In this document: positions 15,714-24,022 of the stretch, in pieces
How the letters are laid out: every line of letters starts with the position of its first letter
Position numbering within the stretch: the first letter of the stretch is position 1
Assembly: GCA_964601085.1 (NCBI GenBank)
Contig: CAZRLN010000005.1
Location: 1 to 64,000, forward strand
Origin: UBA1444 sp964601085
GTDB lineage: Bacteria > Bacillota > Negativicutes > UBA1444
Reading direction: 5' to 3'
DNA length: 64,000 nucleotides
Notes under the pieces: generated by a model
What the model was told of the DNA's origin: nothing
The model's input: only the letters and a program-made list of their open reading frames with translations
The model's database searches: none
Position numbers and translations under genes: made by a program

Positions 15714-17132
15714 GTGGATCGCACGATGCCCGAAGAGCTTTTGTCGGAATGGCAAAGAATAGTGGACCTCGTGGCGCGCATTGCGGGTGTCCCTGTCGGA
15801 TTGATCATGCATTTGTGCGGCCAAGAGATAGAGGTTTTGGTATCCAGCACAACCGAAGGCAATCCTTATCATGTGGGAGAGAAAGAACCTTTATTCGGTT
15901 CGGGGCTTTATTGCGAGCGAGTTATCGAGTCGCAAGAAAAACTGGTGGTGCCCAATGCCCTGCAATCCGTGCAGTGGAACAACAATCCGGACTTAAAGCA
16001 CAACCTGATTGCCTACCTGGGTTTTCCCATTCGTTTGCCGGATGGCAAGCCCTTTGGTACGATTTGCCTGCTCGATTGCAAAGAAAATAATTTTTCAGCG
16101 GATATTGTTGCGCTTGTAGAGAAAATGCATGCGTTGATTGAAGGCCAACTGAAAATGAATGACTTGCTGAAACAAAATGTAAGGCAAGTGGCGGAAATTC
16201 GCGAAAAAAATAGTCAGTTGGAAAAGCTCAATTATGCATTGAAGCAAAGCGAGGGCAAATATAGGTTTATAACCGATAACACCCTGGATTTCATCTGGGT
16301 TTATAATGTCGACCAGGAAAAGTTTGTTTACGCCAGTCCCGGGGGTGAGAAACTCTGCGGCTATAGCAGCGAGGCAATATTAGCACAGGGGATTCAGGGT
16401 GCGGTGCTGCCCGAATATCAAGACGGCATCCAGCAACGAATACAAGCAGCGATCCGGCAGCTGCGGCATAATCCCGCCTCGGAACCGGTCTCCCAAAGTG
16501 AAATACAGCAACTGTGCGTTGATGGCAGTGCCGTTTGGGTTGAATACACTGTGAAATATCGATTCAACGAAAACGGCGAAATCGAAGCGGTAGGGATTAG
16601 CCGCAACATTGAGGAACGGAAACGCAAAGAGCAGGAAATCTATTATTTCAGTACTCACGATTATCTGACTGCGGCCTATAACCGCGCCTATTTTTTCGAG
16701 CGGGCGACTGCTGAAATTGCACGGGCAAACCGTGACCAGCAACCGTTGGCGATGATGTTTGTGGATTTGGATTCTTTTAAACAGGTCAATGATCACTATG
16801 GACATCTGGTTGGCGATGAAGTCTTAAAAAACATAGCGAGCACGATATCCGCCAAACTCAGGAAATCCGATGTCTTTGCCAGATACGGCGGCGAGGAGTT
16901 TGTCGTATTGATGCCCGGCGTATCGCTGGCTGCAGCTTGCGGGGCGGCGGAAAAAATTCGTCATGTAGTCGAAAACCAACCAATGCCATCGATGATTAAA
17001 ATGACGATAAGTATTGGCATTACTGAGCGAAAATCGAATGAATCGCTGGACGATTGGTTGCAGCGAACCGATAAGGCCATGTACCGGGCAAAGGAAAATG
17101 GCCGTAATTGCCTTTTTGCCTGTGAATCTTAA
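15714..17132 (+). CDS. GAF-PAS-GGDEF diguanylate cyclase
   Basis: About 472 residues. An N-terminal GAF domain (about 10-140, with VVPNALQS and FPIRLPDGKPFGTICLLD), a short coiled coil, a PAS domain (about 185-300, YRFITDNTLDFIWVYN) and a GGDEF domain (about 315-472) follow in order. The active site reads GGEEF (RYGGEEFVVLMPG) with DLDSFKQVND and GHLVGDEVL intact, so it should make c-di-GMP from GTP. No signal peptide or membrane segment is seen; it is a cytoplasmic sensor. GTG 15714 has AGGAG seven bases upstream; the ATG at 15696 lacks a ribosome site. Confidence 0.92.
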   Translation: MDRTMPEELLSEWQRIVDLVARIAGVPVGLIMHLCGQEIEVLVSSTTEGNPYHVGEKEPLFGSGLYCERVIESQEKLVVPNALQSVQWNNNPDLKHNLIAYLGFPIRLPDGKPFGTICLLDCKENNFSADIVALVEKMHALIEGQLKMNDLLKQNVRQVAEIREKNSQLEKLNYALKQSEGKYRFITDNTLDFIWVYNVDQEKFVYASPGGEKLCGYSSEAILAQGIQGAVLPEYQDGIQQRIQAAIRQLRHNPASEPVSQSEIQQLCVDGSAVWVEYTVKYRFNENGEIEAVGISRNIEERKRKEQEIYYFSTHDYLTAAYNRAYFFERATAEIARANRDQQPLAMMFVDLDSFKQVNDHYGHLVGDEVLKNIASTISAKLRKSDVFARYGGEEFVVLMPGVSLAAACGAAEKIRHVVENQPMPSMIKMTISIGITERKSNESLDDWLQRTDKAMYRAKENGRNCLFACES

Positions 17133-17150
17133 TGAGCTTGGATAAACAAT

Positions 17151-18338
17151 TTATGATAGCGCCAGCACTCCCTGCGGGCAAACGTGGGTGCAGAGGGAAC
17201 AGCCGTCGCAGCGGGACGCATCCACGCTGATTCGTTGCTCGATGAATCGGATGGCGCCTTTGCCGCTTTCCCGGCAGGAAACATAGCATTTGGCGCAATG
17301 AATGCATTTTTCTGGGGCGACGACGGTGGACCGTCTTCGCCAGTCCATGTTCAGCCGTTCCCGGGCTTCGATCTTGGGCAGCGCCGCGCCGGTGATTTCC
17401 CCCAGGTTTCGCAGCCCTTTGCGATTCATATATTCTTCCAGTCCGGCGAGCAGCGGCGTGATGATCTGATACCCGTTCAGCATGACGGCGGTGCAGATCT
17501 GGACACAGCTAGCGCCGACGGCGAAATATTCCACGATATCCTGCCAACGGGCGATGCCGCCGATTCCCGAAACCGGTACTCCGGTCGCCTGGGCGATCTG
17601 CGCCACGCAGCGGAGACCGATCGGCTTGACCGCCACCCCGGAATAGCCGCCGTACGAGGTGTTGCCATTTACTGCCGGCAACGGCTCGAAGGTGTCGATG
17701 TCCACGCCCATCAGTACCTGCACGGTGTTGATCGCCGCGATCGCGTTGGCGCCGGCTGCCACGACAGCCCGGGCGATATCTTGAATGTTGCTGGCGTTCG
17801 GCGTCAGTTTGACCATGACCGGAATGCGGACAGCTTCCTTCACACAGGCGGTGATGGCCGCCGCCATGGTTTCATCTTTGCCGATGGCCGCCCCCATATT
17901 GTCTTCCAGCCGGAAGTGCGGGCACGAGAGGTTCAGCTCGAGTGCGTCAGCGCCGGCTTTTTCCATTCGACGCGCCAAGTCCTGCCAGGATTCGCGATTT
18001 TCATCCGCCATGATGCTGGCGATGATGCATTTGCCGGGAAACTCCCGCTTCAAATCCCGGACCGTGGTTTCCCAGTAGGCCATCGGTTTCTGCGTGAGGC
18101 CCTCGATGTTTTCAAACCCGGTGATATTGCCGGCGTTGTCGCGCAGGATGGCGAAACGGTTGGCAACGTCGGCGGTGATCAAGTGGTCGGGGGCGCAGGT
18201 TTTGGTTACCACGCCGGCCCAGCCCAGCTTTAGCGCCTTGGCGATGCCTTCGTAGCTTTGCGTCGGCGATGCGGAAGACAAAAGACAGGGATTATCCAAC
18301 CAAATACCGCAAAATTGCACCTGTAACGTTCGATTCAT
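17151..18338 (-). CDS. preA: Dihydropyrimidine dehydrogenase subunit PreA-like
   Basis: 395 residues. The FMN-binding TIM barrel resembles dihydroorotate dehydrogenase (NPCLLSSASPT, ADALELNLSCPH, PVMVKLTPNASNI, GYSGVAVKPIGLRCV, GVPVSGIGGIARWQD). The C-terminus carries two [4Fe-4S] motifs (CIHCAKCYVSC, CDGCSLCTHVC). PreA reduces uracil/thymine or oxidises dihydropyrimidines. The usual partner PreT, which passes electrons from NAD(P)H, is not adjacent, so ferredoxin or another electron carrier may substitute. GGAG precedes the ATG. It is convergent with the diguanylate cyclase gene. Confidence 0.88.
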   Translation of the reverse strand: MNRTLQVQFCGIWLDNPCLLSSASPTQSYEGIAKALKLGWAGVVTKTCAPDHLITADVANRFAILRDNAGNITGFENIEGLTQKPMAYWETTVRDLKREFPGKCIIASIMADENRESWQDLARRMEKAGADALELNLSCPHFRLEDNMGAAIGKDETMAAAITACVKEAVRIPVMVKLTPNASNIQDIARAVVAAGANAIAAINTVQVLMGVDIDTFEPLPAVNGNTSYGGYSGVAVKPIGLRCVAQIAQATGVPVSGIGGIARWQDIVEYFAVGASCVQICTAVMLNGYQIITPLLAGLEEYMNRKGLRNLGEITGAALPKIEARERLNMDWRRRSTVVAPEKCIHCAKCYVSCRESGKGAIRFIEQRISVDASRCDGCSLCTHVCPQGVLALS

Positions 18339-18367
18339 TCGTGTGGCTCCTTTCTGTCATCCCTATA

Positions 18368-18397
18368 TTGCATTTGCGCTCGGGCAATGCCTATAAT
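18368..18397 (+). promoter_or_regulatory. Candidate promoter for the binding-protein gene
   Basis: TTGCAT (18368-18373), an 18-base spacer and TATAAT (18392-18397) lie about 210 bases before the ATG at 18610, giving a long leader with no recognised fold. Confidence 0.45.
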
Positions 18398-18609
18398 GGC
18401 GATGTAAGAGGAAATGGGCTTTACTCAATAAAAGAGTTCGGCGGGAGCGAAAAAAGTCCTTGTGTAACTCCGAAGACTTTCTGAAGGAACGAGAACGACA
18501 AATAGTCCGCACCCAGTGGAATATTGTAAACATTCGGCGATAATTGACGAAAATTCGGCACGGATGTAAAATGTAACCTAAATGCATAACATGTGAGGGG
18601 GAAGGCAAG

Positions 18610-19782
18610 ATGAAAAAACGGTGGACCATTCTGGGGGGGCTGGCCATCGCCATGAGCATTGCGCTCACGGGCTGCGGTGGCGGCGAAAAGGCCAAGCCGG
18701 CCGCGCAAACCAATGAGATTAAGATCGGCGGCAATGTCGAAATGACGGGTGGCGTCGCCAACTACGGCAACCAGGCGCTGAGCGGCATGAAGCTGGCTTT
18801 CAAGCAGGTCAACGCATCCGGCGGAGTACTCGGCAAGAAGATCAATCTGATTCTGGCGGATAATAAATCGGAACCGGCGGAAGCCGCCAATGCGACAACC
18901 AAACTGATCACCCAGGACAAAGTGTCGATTGTCATGGGGCCGATCGTTAGCTCCAACGTACTGGCCACGGTGAAAATCGCCGAAGACAACAAGGTTGTGG
19001 TGATGACACCGACCGGCACGAACGAGAAGATCACGGTAGACAACGGCAAGGTTCACCCGTTCGCGTTCCGGGCCTGTTTCATCGATCCTTTCCAGGGTCG
19101 GGTCATGGCCAATTACGCCACCAAGTCTTTGAAAGTGAAAACCGCGGTCATCTATATTGACAGCAGCTCGGACTATTCCAAAGGTGTGGCCGCTGCGTTC
19201 GAAGAAACCTTTGTGAAGAATGGCGGCAAGATTGTCGGTAAGGAGGCGTTCCTGCAAAAAGATCAGGACTTCAAGGCGACGCTGACCAAGATCAAAGCGC
19301 TGAATGCCGATATCGTATTCATTCCGGCCTATTACGAGGAAGTTGGCAAGATCGTCAAGCAGGCGCGTGAACTCGGCATCAACCAACCCCTGCTCGGCAC
19401 CGACGGCTGGGACAACCCCAAGGTTGTCGAGATCGCCGGCGCGGCGGCTCTGAACAACACGTTCTTCAGCAACCATTATTCCTCGCAGGACAGCGATCCC
19501 AATGTACGCAAGTTCATCGAAGCCTATAAAGCCGAATACAAGGAAGAACCCAGCTCCATGGCGGCGCTGGGGTATGACGCTGCGATGATCGTTGTCGATG
19601 CGATCAAGCGGGCGAATACCACCGATGCGGCCAAGGTGAAGGAAGCGATGGAACAGACAAAGAATCTGCAGGTCAGCACCGGCATCGTCACGATGGACAG
19701 CAACCACAATCCGATTAAGAGCGCGGTTGTCATCGAGATGAAGGACGGCAAGCAGACCTTCAAGGAAAAGATCAATCCCTGA
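18610..19782 (+). CDS. Branched-chain-amino-acid-type ABC substrate-binding lipoprotein
   Basis: 390 residues. A lipoprotein signal ends at LTGC with the lipid-modified Cys22. The mature part has the periplasmic-binding type I fold of LivJ-like proteins (IKIGGNVEMTGGVANYGNQALSGMKLAFKQVNASGGVLGKK, LVLADNKSEP-like segment, SSDYSKGVAAAFEETF). It should capture an amino acid or a small amide outside the membrane. No LivHMGF permease or ATPase genes are adjacent, so the transporter must be encoded elsewhere. The next gene has its own promoter. Confidence 0.92.
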   Translation: MKKRWTILGGLAIAMSIALTGCGGGEKAKPAAQTNEIKIGGNVEMTGGVANYGNQALSGMKLAFKQVNASGGVLGKKINLILADNKSEPAEAANATTKLITQDKVSIVMGPIVSSNVLATVKIAEDNKVVVMTPTGTNEKITVDNGKVHPFAFRACFIDPFQGRVMANYATKSLKVKTAVIYIDSSSDYSKGVAAAFEETFVKNGGKIVGKEAFLQKDQDFKATLTKIKALNADIVFIPAYYEEVGKIVKQARELGINQPLLGTDGWDNPKVVEIAGAAALNNTFFSNHYSSQDSDPNVRKFIEAYKAEYKEEPSSMAALGYDAAMIVVDAIKRANTTDAAKVKEAMEQTKNLQVSTGIVTMDSNHNPIKSAVVIEMKDGKQTFKEKINP

Positions 19783-19791
19783 TCGGGAAAC

Positions 19792-19820
19792 TTGACAAAA
19801 CATAGGCCGGGGTGTATTTT
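19792..19820 (+). promoter_or_regulatory. Promoter of the first D-amino-acid transaminase
   Basis: TTGACA (19792-19797) and TATTTT (19815-19820) are separated by exactly 17 bases. Transcription would begin near 19827, giving a leader of about 100 bases that holds an attenuator. Confidence 0.8.
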
Positions 19821-19826
19821 AGAATA

Positions 19827-19904
19827 AGTTAAACCCCTGAGTTTGTGGCGATGAAGCCGCGACGGTACGAATTTTTTCGTACTGTCGCGGCTTTTGTTTG
19901 TTTT
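19827..19904 (+). promoter_or_regulatory. Leader attenuator A upstream of dat-1
   Basis: A small hairpin GTGGC-GATGAA-GCCGC (19845-19860) overlaps the 5' arm (19855-19871) of a 17-bp intrinsic terminator hairpin whose 3' arm ends at 19892, followed by T-rich sequence. The two structures exclude each other, as in attenuators. Similar arrangements occur at 20886, 23941 and 32046. Confidence 0.65.
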
Positions 19905-19925
19905 AAAAAAGAAAGGCGGGATCAT

Positions 19926-20786
19926 ATGAAATCATTGGCGTTTTATGACGGAAAAATCGTGGATCGGGACCAGCCGGTTGTCTGTATGGAAGACCGGGGC
20001 TATCAGTTTGGCGACGGCGTTTATGACGCCTGGATGGTGTTCAATGGCAAACATTTTCTGCGGAAGGAGCATCTGGACCGCTTCGAACGCAGTTGTGGCA
20101 TGCTGGATATCGTCCCCTGCTATACCCGCGCGGAAATCGAAGGCTTCAGCGACTTGCTGCTGAAGGAGTCGGGGATCGAACGCGGCATGTTTTATTTTCA
20201 ATGGACCCGTGGTTGGCAGTCGCCGCGGGGCCACGTGTATACACCGAACCTGCGGCCGATTCTGTCGGGATCGATCATTCCGGTGCCGTCCAAGCCGGCC
20301 GAGTTTTTTACCAAGGGCAGCAAAACAATTTTTTATCCGGATGAGCGGCAACATTTTTGCCACATCAAGACCCTGAATCTGCTGGGCAGCGTGATGGCCA
20401 GCAACGCGGCGGCCAAGGCCGGCTGCTATGAAGTGATTTTCGTCCGGGAAGACGGTGGCAAAAAGTTCGTTACCGAAAGCGCGCACAGTAATTGTTATGC
20501 GGTGAAGGATGGAGTGATCCATACCGCGCCGCTTGGGAAACTCATCCTGCCGGGAATTACCCGCGGTGTGGTTCTGAAGATTGCCCAGCGGTTGGGGATT
20601 CCCGTCGTGGAAGAATTCTGCACACCGGAGTTTTTCGCCCAAGCGGATGAAGTATTCGTGTCGGCGGCCAGCGGCGTCGTGCCGGTCGGCTTCATCGACG
20701 GCAATCCGGTCGGCAACGGGGTTGGCGAGATCTTTGCCCGGTTGAATACGGAATACCAGAAACTGATTGATTCCAGTTGCTATTGA
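19926..20786 (+). CDS. dat: D-amino-acid transaminase (fold type IV PLP enzyme), copy 1
   Basis: 286 residues from the ATG at 19926, after GAAAGGCGGG; an upstream ATG at 19845 lies inside the terminator and is rejected. Landmarks are VCMEDRGYQFGDGVYDAW, the catalytic Lys148 in HIKTLNLLG, ESAHSNCYAVKDG and LPGITRGVVLKIA. It swaps amino groups between D-amino acids and 2-oxoacids, in catabolism or to supply D-Ala/D-Glu. A very close paralogue lies at 31167. The neighbouring D-aminoacylase genes argue for a catabolic role. Confidence 0.9.
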   Translation: MKSLAFYDGKIVDRDQPVVCMEDRGYQFGDGVYDAWMVFNGKHFLRKEHLDRFERSCGMLDIVPCYTRAEIEGFSDLLLKESGIERGMFYFQWTRGWQSPRGHVYTPNLRPILSGSIIPVPSKPAEFFTKGSKTIFYPDERQHFCHIKTLNLLGSVMASNAAAKAGCYEVIFVREDGGKKFVTESAHSNCYAVKDGVIHTAPLGKLILPGITRGVVLKIAQRLGIPVVEEFCTPEFFAQADEVFVSAASGVVPVGFIDGNPVGNGVGEIFARLNTEYQKLIDSSCY

Positions 20787-20809
20787 AAGTGAGCGGAAGA
20801 TCCTGCTAC

Positions 20810-20838
20810 TTGACAAAATAATTCGGAAGTTGTAAAGT
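20810..20838 (+). promoter_or_regulatory. Promoter of the regulator gene
   Basis: TTGACA at 20810-20815 is followed after 17 bases by TAAAGT (20833-20838), preceded by TG. An overlapping TATAAA sits at 20838-20843. It directs transcription into attenuator B. Confidence 0.65.
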
Positions 20839-20844
20839 ATAAAA

Positions 20845-20923
20845 CAATACCGAGGGACATAAGTTTAAAATAACACCATACTGTTGGCAACGGGGCCGTC
20901 GAGCGATCGATTGGCCCTTTTTT
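20845..20923 (+). promoter_or_regulatory. Leader attenuator B upstream of the regulator
   Basis: The hexaloop hairpin GGC-AACGGG-GCC (20886-20897) overlaps the GGGCC 5' arm (20893-20897) of a terminator whose 3' arm GGCCC ends at 20917 before T6. An inner TCGA/TCGA pairing lengthens the terminator. A weak AACA/TGTT stem directly precedes the hexaloop hairpin. Confidence 0.65.
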
Positions 20924-20985
20924 GTTGCGTAATTGCGGACGATATACGGACGTTTTTGATGTTGCGGAAAGGAGGCGAACGGGCG

Positions 20986-22332
20986 GTGATTTTGAAAGTA
21001 GCTGTTGTCGGGCCGGCGACGCTGGTGCAACGCATCATGGAAACGGGAATGCAATATCCCGGTCTCGACCTTCTGCCGATCGTGTATCGAAGCGAATCGG
21101 ATGCATTGGAGCTGACCTTGCGGCATCAAACGCAAGTGGACGCGTTTCTGTTTGCCGGCCGGATTCCCTATGACGTTGCCAGCCGACAGATTCGCGGCGT
21201 CCCCATGGTATATATCCACCATACCGGTTCAGGGTTGTACCGGGTGCTATTCCAGATTCTTCAGGAGTCCGCTGAAAAGCCGTCCCCGCTGCCATTGCGA
21301 CTGAGCGTGGATGTTTTGCAACCGGAGGAGGTCCAGGCCGGGCTGGAAGAAATCGGACTGCGGGCGGAACGGTTGTTTATTCGCGAATATCTGGTGGGAC
21401 AGAGTGCCGAGGAAATGGTGCAGTTTCATTATAATTTGTGGAAAACCCATCAGGTCGATTATGCCCTGACCTGTGTGACTTCTGTTTATGACAGACTGCA
21501 GGCGCTGGGCGTCAAGTGTTACCGGATTCTGCCGACACGGCCGGTGATTGCCGATGCACTGAAAATGGTGCAATTGGAGCGGAAAAAAAGGGAGATTGGC
21601 AGTACGCAACTGGCGGTGTACATGGTCAGCTTGCGGGAGAGCATCGACGGCGATGTCGCCGCGATAGGCCCTCTGGGCGCCCAGTTGGATTTGCGCAAAA
21701 TGATGGCGAATTTCGGCGAAAAAACCCAGACGCTGATGTATTGGTCGGATCGCAATAAAATGACCTTTATTACCACCCGGGGAGTCATTGAAGAATTGAC
21801 TCGGAATTTTACCGTCAGCCCTCTGCTGGAGGGCATCAAACTTGCATCCGGTTGGACATTGAGTCAGGGCATCGGGATCGGCTGGACGGCCAATGATGCC
21901 GAAATGAATGCGAAGGAAGCATTGGCAAAAGCGGAAAGACAGGTTGGTGGCGGTTGCTATGCCGTACTGGAAGAACGGACCATTCTGGGGCCGCTCGGCA
22001 AGACGACCCAACTGGTTTATTCTTCCCGCAGTCGTGACCCGCAGCGATTGGCACTGGCCAGGCAGGCCGGTGTGAGTATCGGTACGATCAACAAATTCAT
22101 GGCGCTTCGAGGGCAATTCGCCCAAACAGCGCTCAGCGCCGCAGAACTGGCGAACTGGTTTGGCATTACGCTGCGAAGTTCCCGGCGACTGCTCAGTCAA
22201 CTGACGCAGAGTAATCTGGCGGCGGTGGTCGGGGAAGAACAACCGATCAACAAAGGGCGGCCGCGTCAGTTGTACTCGTTGCGATTCCCCGAGGAAGCGA
22301 AAGGAGATAACGGACCATGTTCGATGTGTTGA
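20986..22332 (+). CDS. Regulator with a degenerate GGDEF/cyclase-like domain and C-terminal helix-turn-helix
   Basis: 448 residues from a GTG with GGAGG ten bases upstream. Residues 1-190 look like a sensory domain (VILKVAVVGPATLVQRIMETG, then VFQ-type alpha/beta segments) reminiscent of PrpR_N-type sensors. Residues about 205-335 resemble a nucleotide-cyclase/GGDEF fold (LAVYMVSLRESIDGD, GIGIGWTANDAEMNAKEALAKAERQVGGGCYAVLEE) but lack the GGDEF motif. Residues about 370-440 are a winged helix (LSAAELANWFGITLRSSRRLLSQL). It overlaps the next gene by 16 bases and is probably the local regulator of D-amino-acid genes. I do not recognise the family with certainty. Confidence 0.75.
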   Translation: MILKVAVVGPATLVQRIMETGMQYPGLDLLPIVYRSESDALELTLRHQTQVDAFLFAGRIPYDVASRQIRGVPMVYIHHTGSGLYRVLFQILQESAEKPSPLPLRLSVDVLQPEEVQAGLEEIGLRAERLFIREYLVGQSAEEMVQFHYNLWKTHQVDYALTCVTSVYDRLQALGVKCYRILPTRPVIADALKMVQLERKKREIGSTQLAVYMVSLRESIDGDVAAIGPLGAQLDLRKMMANFGEKTQTLMYWSDRNKMTFITTRGVIEELTRNFTVSPLLEGIKLASGWTLSQGIGIGWTANDAEMNAKEALAKAERQVGGGCYAVLEERTILGPLGKTTQLVYSSRSRDPQRLALARQAGVSIGTINKFMALRGQFAQTALSAAELANWFGITLRSSRRLLSQLTQSNLAAVVGEEQPINKGRPRQLYSLRFPEEAKGDNGPCSMC

Positions 22333-23897
22333 TAGAAAATGGCGAAATCATCGATGGCAGCGGCCAGGACGGATTTCGCGCCGATGTCGGGATACTGAAC
22401 GGAAAAATTGCGGCGATTGGAAATCTGAAAGGACAGGAAGCAGTCGAAAGGGTGGAGGCCGCCGGTCTGACGGTAACGCCGGGATTTGTGGATATCCACT
22501 GCCATTCGGATTCGGTGCTGTTCAAGACGCCGCGGGAACAAAGCAAGATCCTGCAGGGCGTTACCACCGAGACTATCGGCAACTGCGGGTTGTCGGCGGC
22601 GCCGGTGAACCCGGATACGCTGGATTTGCTGCAGAAGTATACGGCGGCGATTTTCGCCGGCGGCAAGCTCGATTGGAACTGGCGAACGACTGGTGAGTTT
22701 TTGGAGTGCATCGAAAACAGGAAAACGATTGGCAATGTGGCGGCGCTGGTGGGGCATGGCACAGTCCGGATCGCGGTGATGGGCTTCGAAAACCGGGAGC
22801 CGAGCTCGGCGGAGCTGGCTCGGATGCAACAGCTGGTGAAGGAGTCGTTGGCGGAGGGTGCTTTCGGGCTGTCGAGCGGGTTGATATATCCGCCCGGTGT
22901 GTTCAGCCAGACCGAGGAAATGATCGAGTTGTGCCGGCCGGTCGCCGCAGCGGGAGGCTTGTATGCGACCCATATGCGAAACGAGGGAACCTGGCTCGTC
23001 GAATCCGTGGAGGAAACGATCCGGGTGGGCAGGGAAACCGGAGTGTCCGTCGAAATCTCCCATCACAAGGCGGCAGGGCAGTCCAATTGGGGAAAGGTCA
23101 AGCTCAGCCTGGACCGGATGCTGGAAGCCAGCGCCCAGGGCATGAACATTCACTGCGATGTGTATCCCTATATCGCTTCGAGTACGGTTCTGGGCGCAGT
23201 ACTGCCGCCGTGGGTCCAGGAGGGCGGCGTGGAAAAGCTGTTGCAGCGACTGGCGGACCCGAGTTGCCGGCGCCGGATCAAGACGGAGTTCACGGCGGGG
23301 TTGCCGGGGTGGGATCGCTTCGCGACCGGCGATAACTGGGAACGAATCATGATCGCTTCCTGCGGCGTCCATCATGAGTGGGAGGGGAAATCACTGGCGG
23401 CCTTGGCGCAGGAACGCGGCCAGGAACCGGCGGAGGCGCTGTTCGATATCATGCTGGAAGAACACGGCGATATTTTGATGATGGCGTTCCTGATGTGTGA
23501 GGACGACGTTGCGACAATTTTGCGCCACCCCCTGTCGATGGTGGGATCGGATGCCATTCCCAGCGCCGGCAAGCCTCACCCCCGCTTCTACGGGACATTT
23601 CCCCGGATCCTGCGCAAATATGTGCGGGAGGATAAAGTGCTGACGCTGCCGGAGGCTATCCGGAAGATGAGTGCGGCGCCAGCGAAGAAGTTGGGGTTGA
23701 CCGACCGGGGATTGATCCAGGTCGGCATGGCGGCCGACATCGCGGTCTTTGACGCGGCTGTAGTAGCGGATCGGGCGGAATATCAAGATCCCTGCCATTA
23801 TGCGACCGGCATGGACACGGTGGTGGTCAATGGGCGGTTGGCGGTGCGACAGGGCCGTTATACCGGCGAGTTGGCCGGCCGGGTGTTACGCAGCTGA
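22317..23897 (+). CDS. N-acyl-D-amino-acid deacylase (D-aminoacylase), copy 1
   Basis: 526 residues. Amidohydrolase fold with the metal ligands H61 and H63 (DIHCHSD), the bridging Cys90 (TTETIGNCGLS), SHHKAAG, and Asp in MVGSDAIPS. D-aminoacylases hydrolyse N-acyl-D-amino acids to the free D-amino acid and the carboxylate. No signal peptide, so the substrate is handled in the cytoplasm. It is coupled to the regulator by a 16-base overlap; AAAGGAG lies upstream. It is most similar to the second copy at 24023, consistent with a tandem duplication. Confidence 0.92.
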   Translation: MFDVLIENGEIIDGSGQDGFRADVGILNGKIAAIGNLKGQEAVERVEAAGLTVTPGFVDIHCHSDSVLFKTPREQSKILQGVTTETIGNCGLSAAPVNPDTLDLLQKYTAAIFAGGKLDWNWRTTGEFLECIENRKTIGNVAALVGHGTVRIAVMGFENREPSSAELARMQQLVKESLAEGAFGLSSGLIYPPGVFSQTEEMIELCRPVAAAGGLYATHMRNEGTWLVESVEETIRVGRETGVSVEISHHKAAGQSNWGKVKLSLDRMLEASAQGMNIHCDVYPYIASSTVLGAVLPPWVQEGGVEKLLQRLADPSCRRRIKTEFTAGLPGWDRFATGDNWERIMIASCGVHHEWEGKSLAALAQERGQEPAEALFDIMLEEHGDILMMAFLMCEDDVATILRHPLSMVGSDAIPSAGKPHPRFYGTFPRILRKYVREDKVLTLPEAIRKMSAAPAKKLGLTDRGLIQVGMAADIAVFDAAVVADRAEYQDPCHYATGMDTVVVNGRLAVRQGRYTGELAGRVLRS

Positions 23898-23929
23898 AAT
23901 TTGGTTTGCGCGAAATAGAAAAGAACAAA

Positions 23930-23991
23930 TCAGTGGTGTAAGCAATGGCGCTTGCCGCAGAACGGATTCGTTTTGCCGCAGGCGCCTTTTT
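23930..23991 (+). promoter_or_regulatory. Leader attenuator C between the two D-aminoacylase genes
   Basis: The hexaloop hairpin AGC-AATGGC-GCT (23941-23952) overlaps the 5' arm of a very long terminator stem (GGCGCTTGC at 23947-23955 pairing with 23978-23986, plus inner pairing), followed by T5. No promoter is obvious between the genes, so it would regulate read-through. Confidence 0.65.
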
Positions 23992-24022
23992 GTATTAACG
24001 GGAAAGCGGAAAGGAGACTCTT

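Noticed and set aside
19845..19860. Fluoride or c-di-GMP riboswitch suggested by GGCGATG in the first D-AAT leader
   Set aside because: The other conserved parts of both riboswitch consensuses are missing; only a short hairpin plus terminator is present.
20845..20923. Dual-hairpin ANTAR target in leader B
   Set aside because: The second hairpin fits the A1/G4 loop rule, but no upstream partner hairpin with such a loop exists in any of the four leaders. It remains only a possibility.
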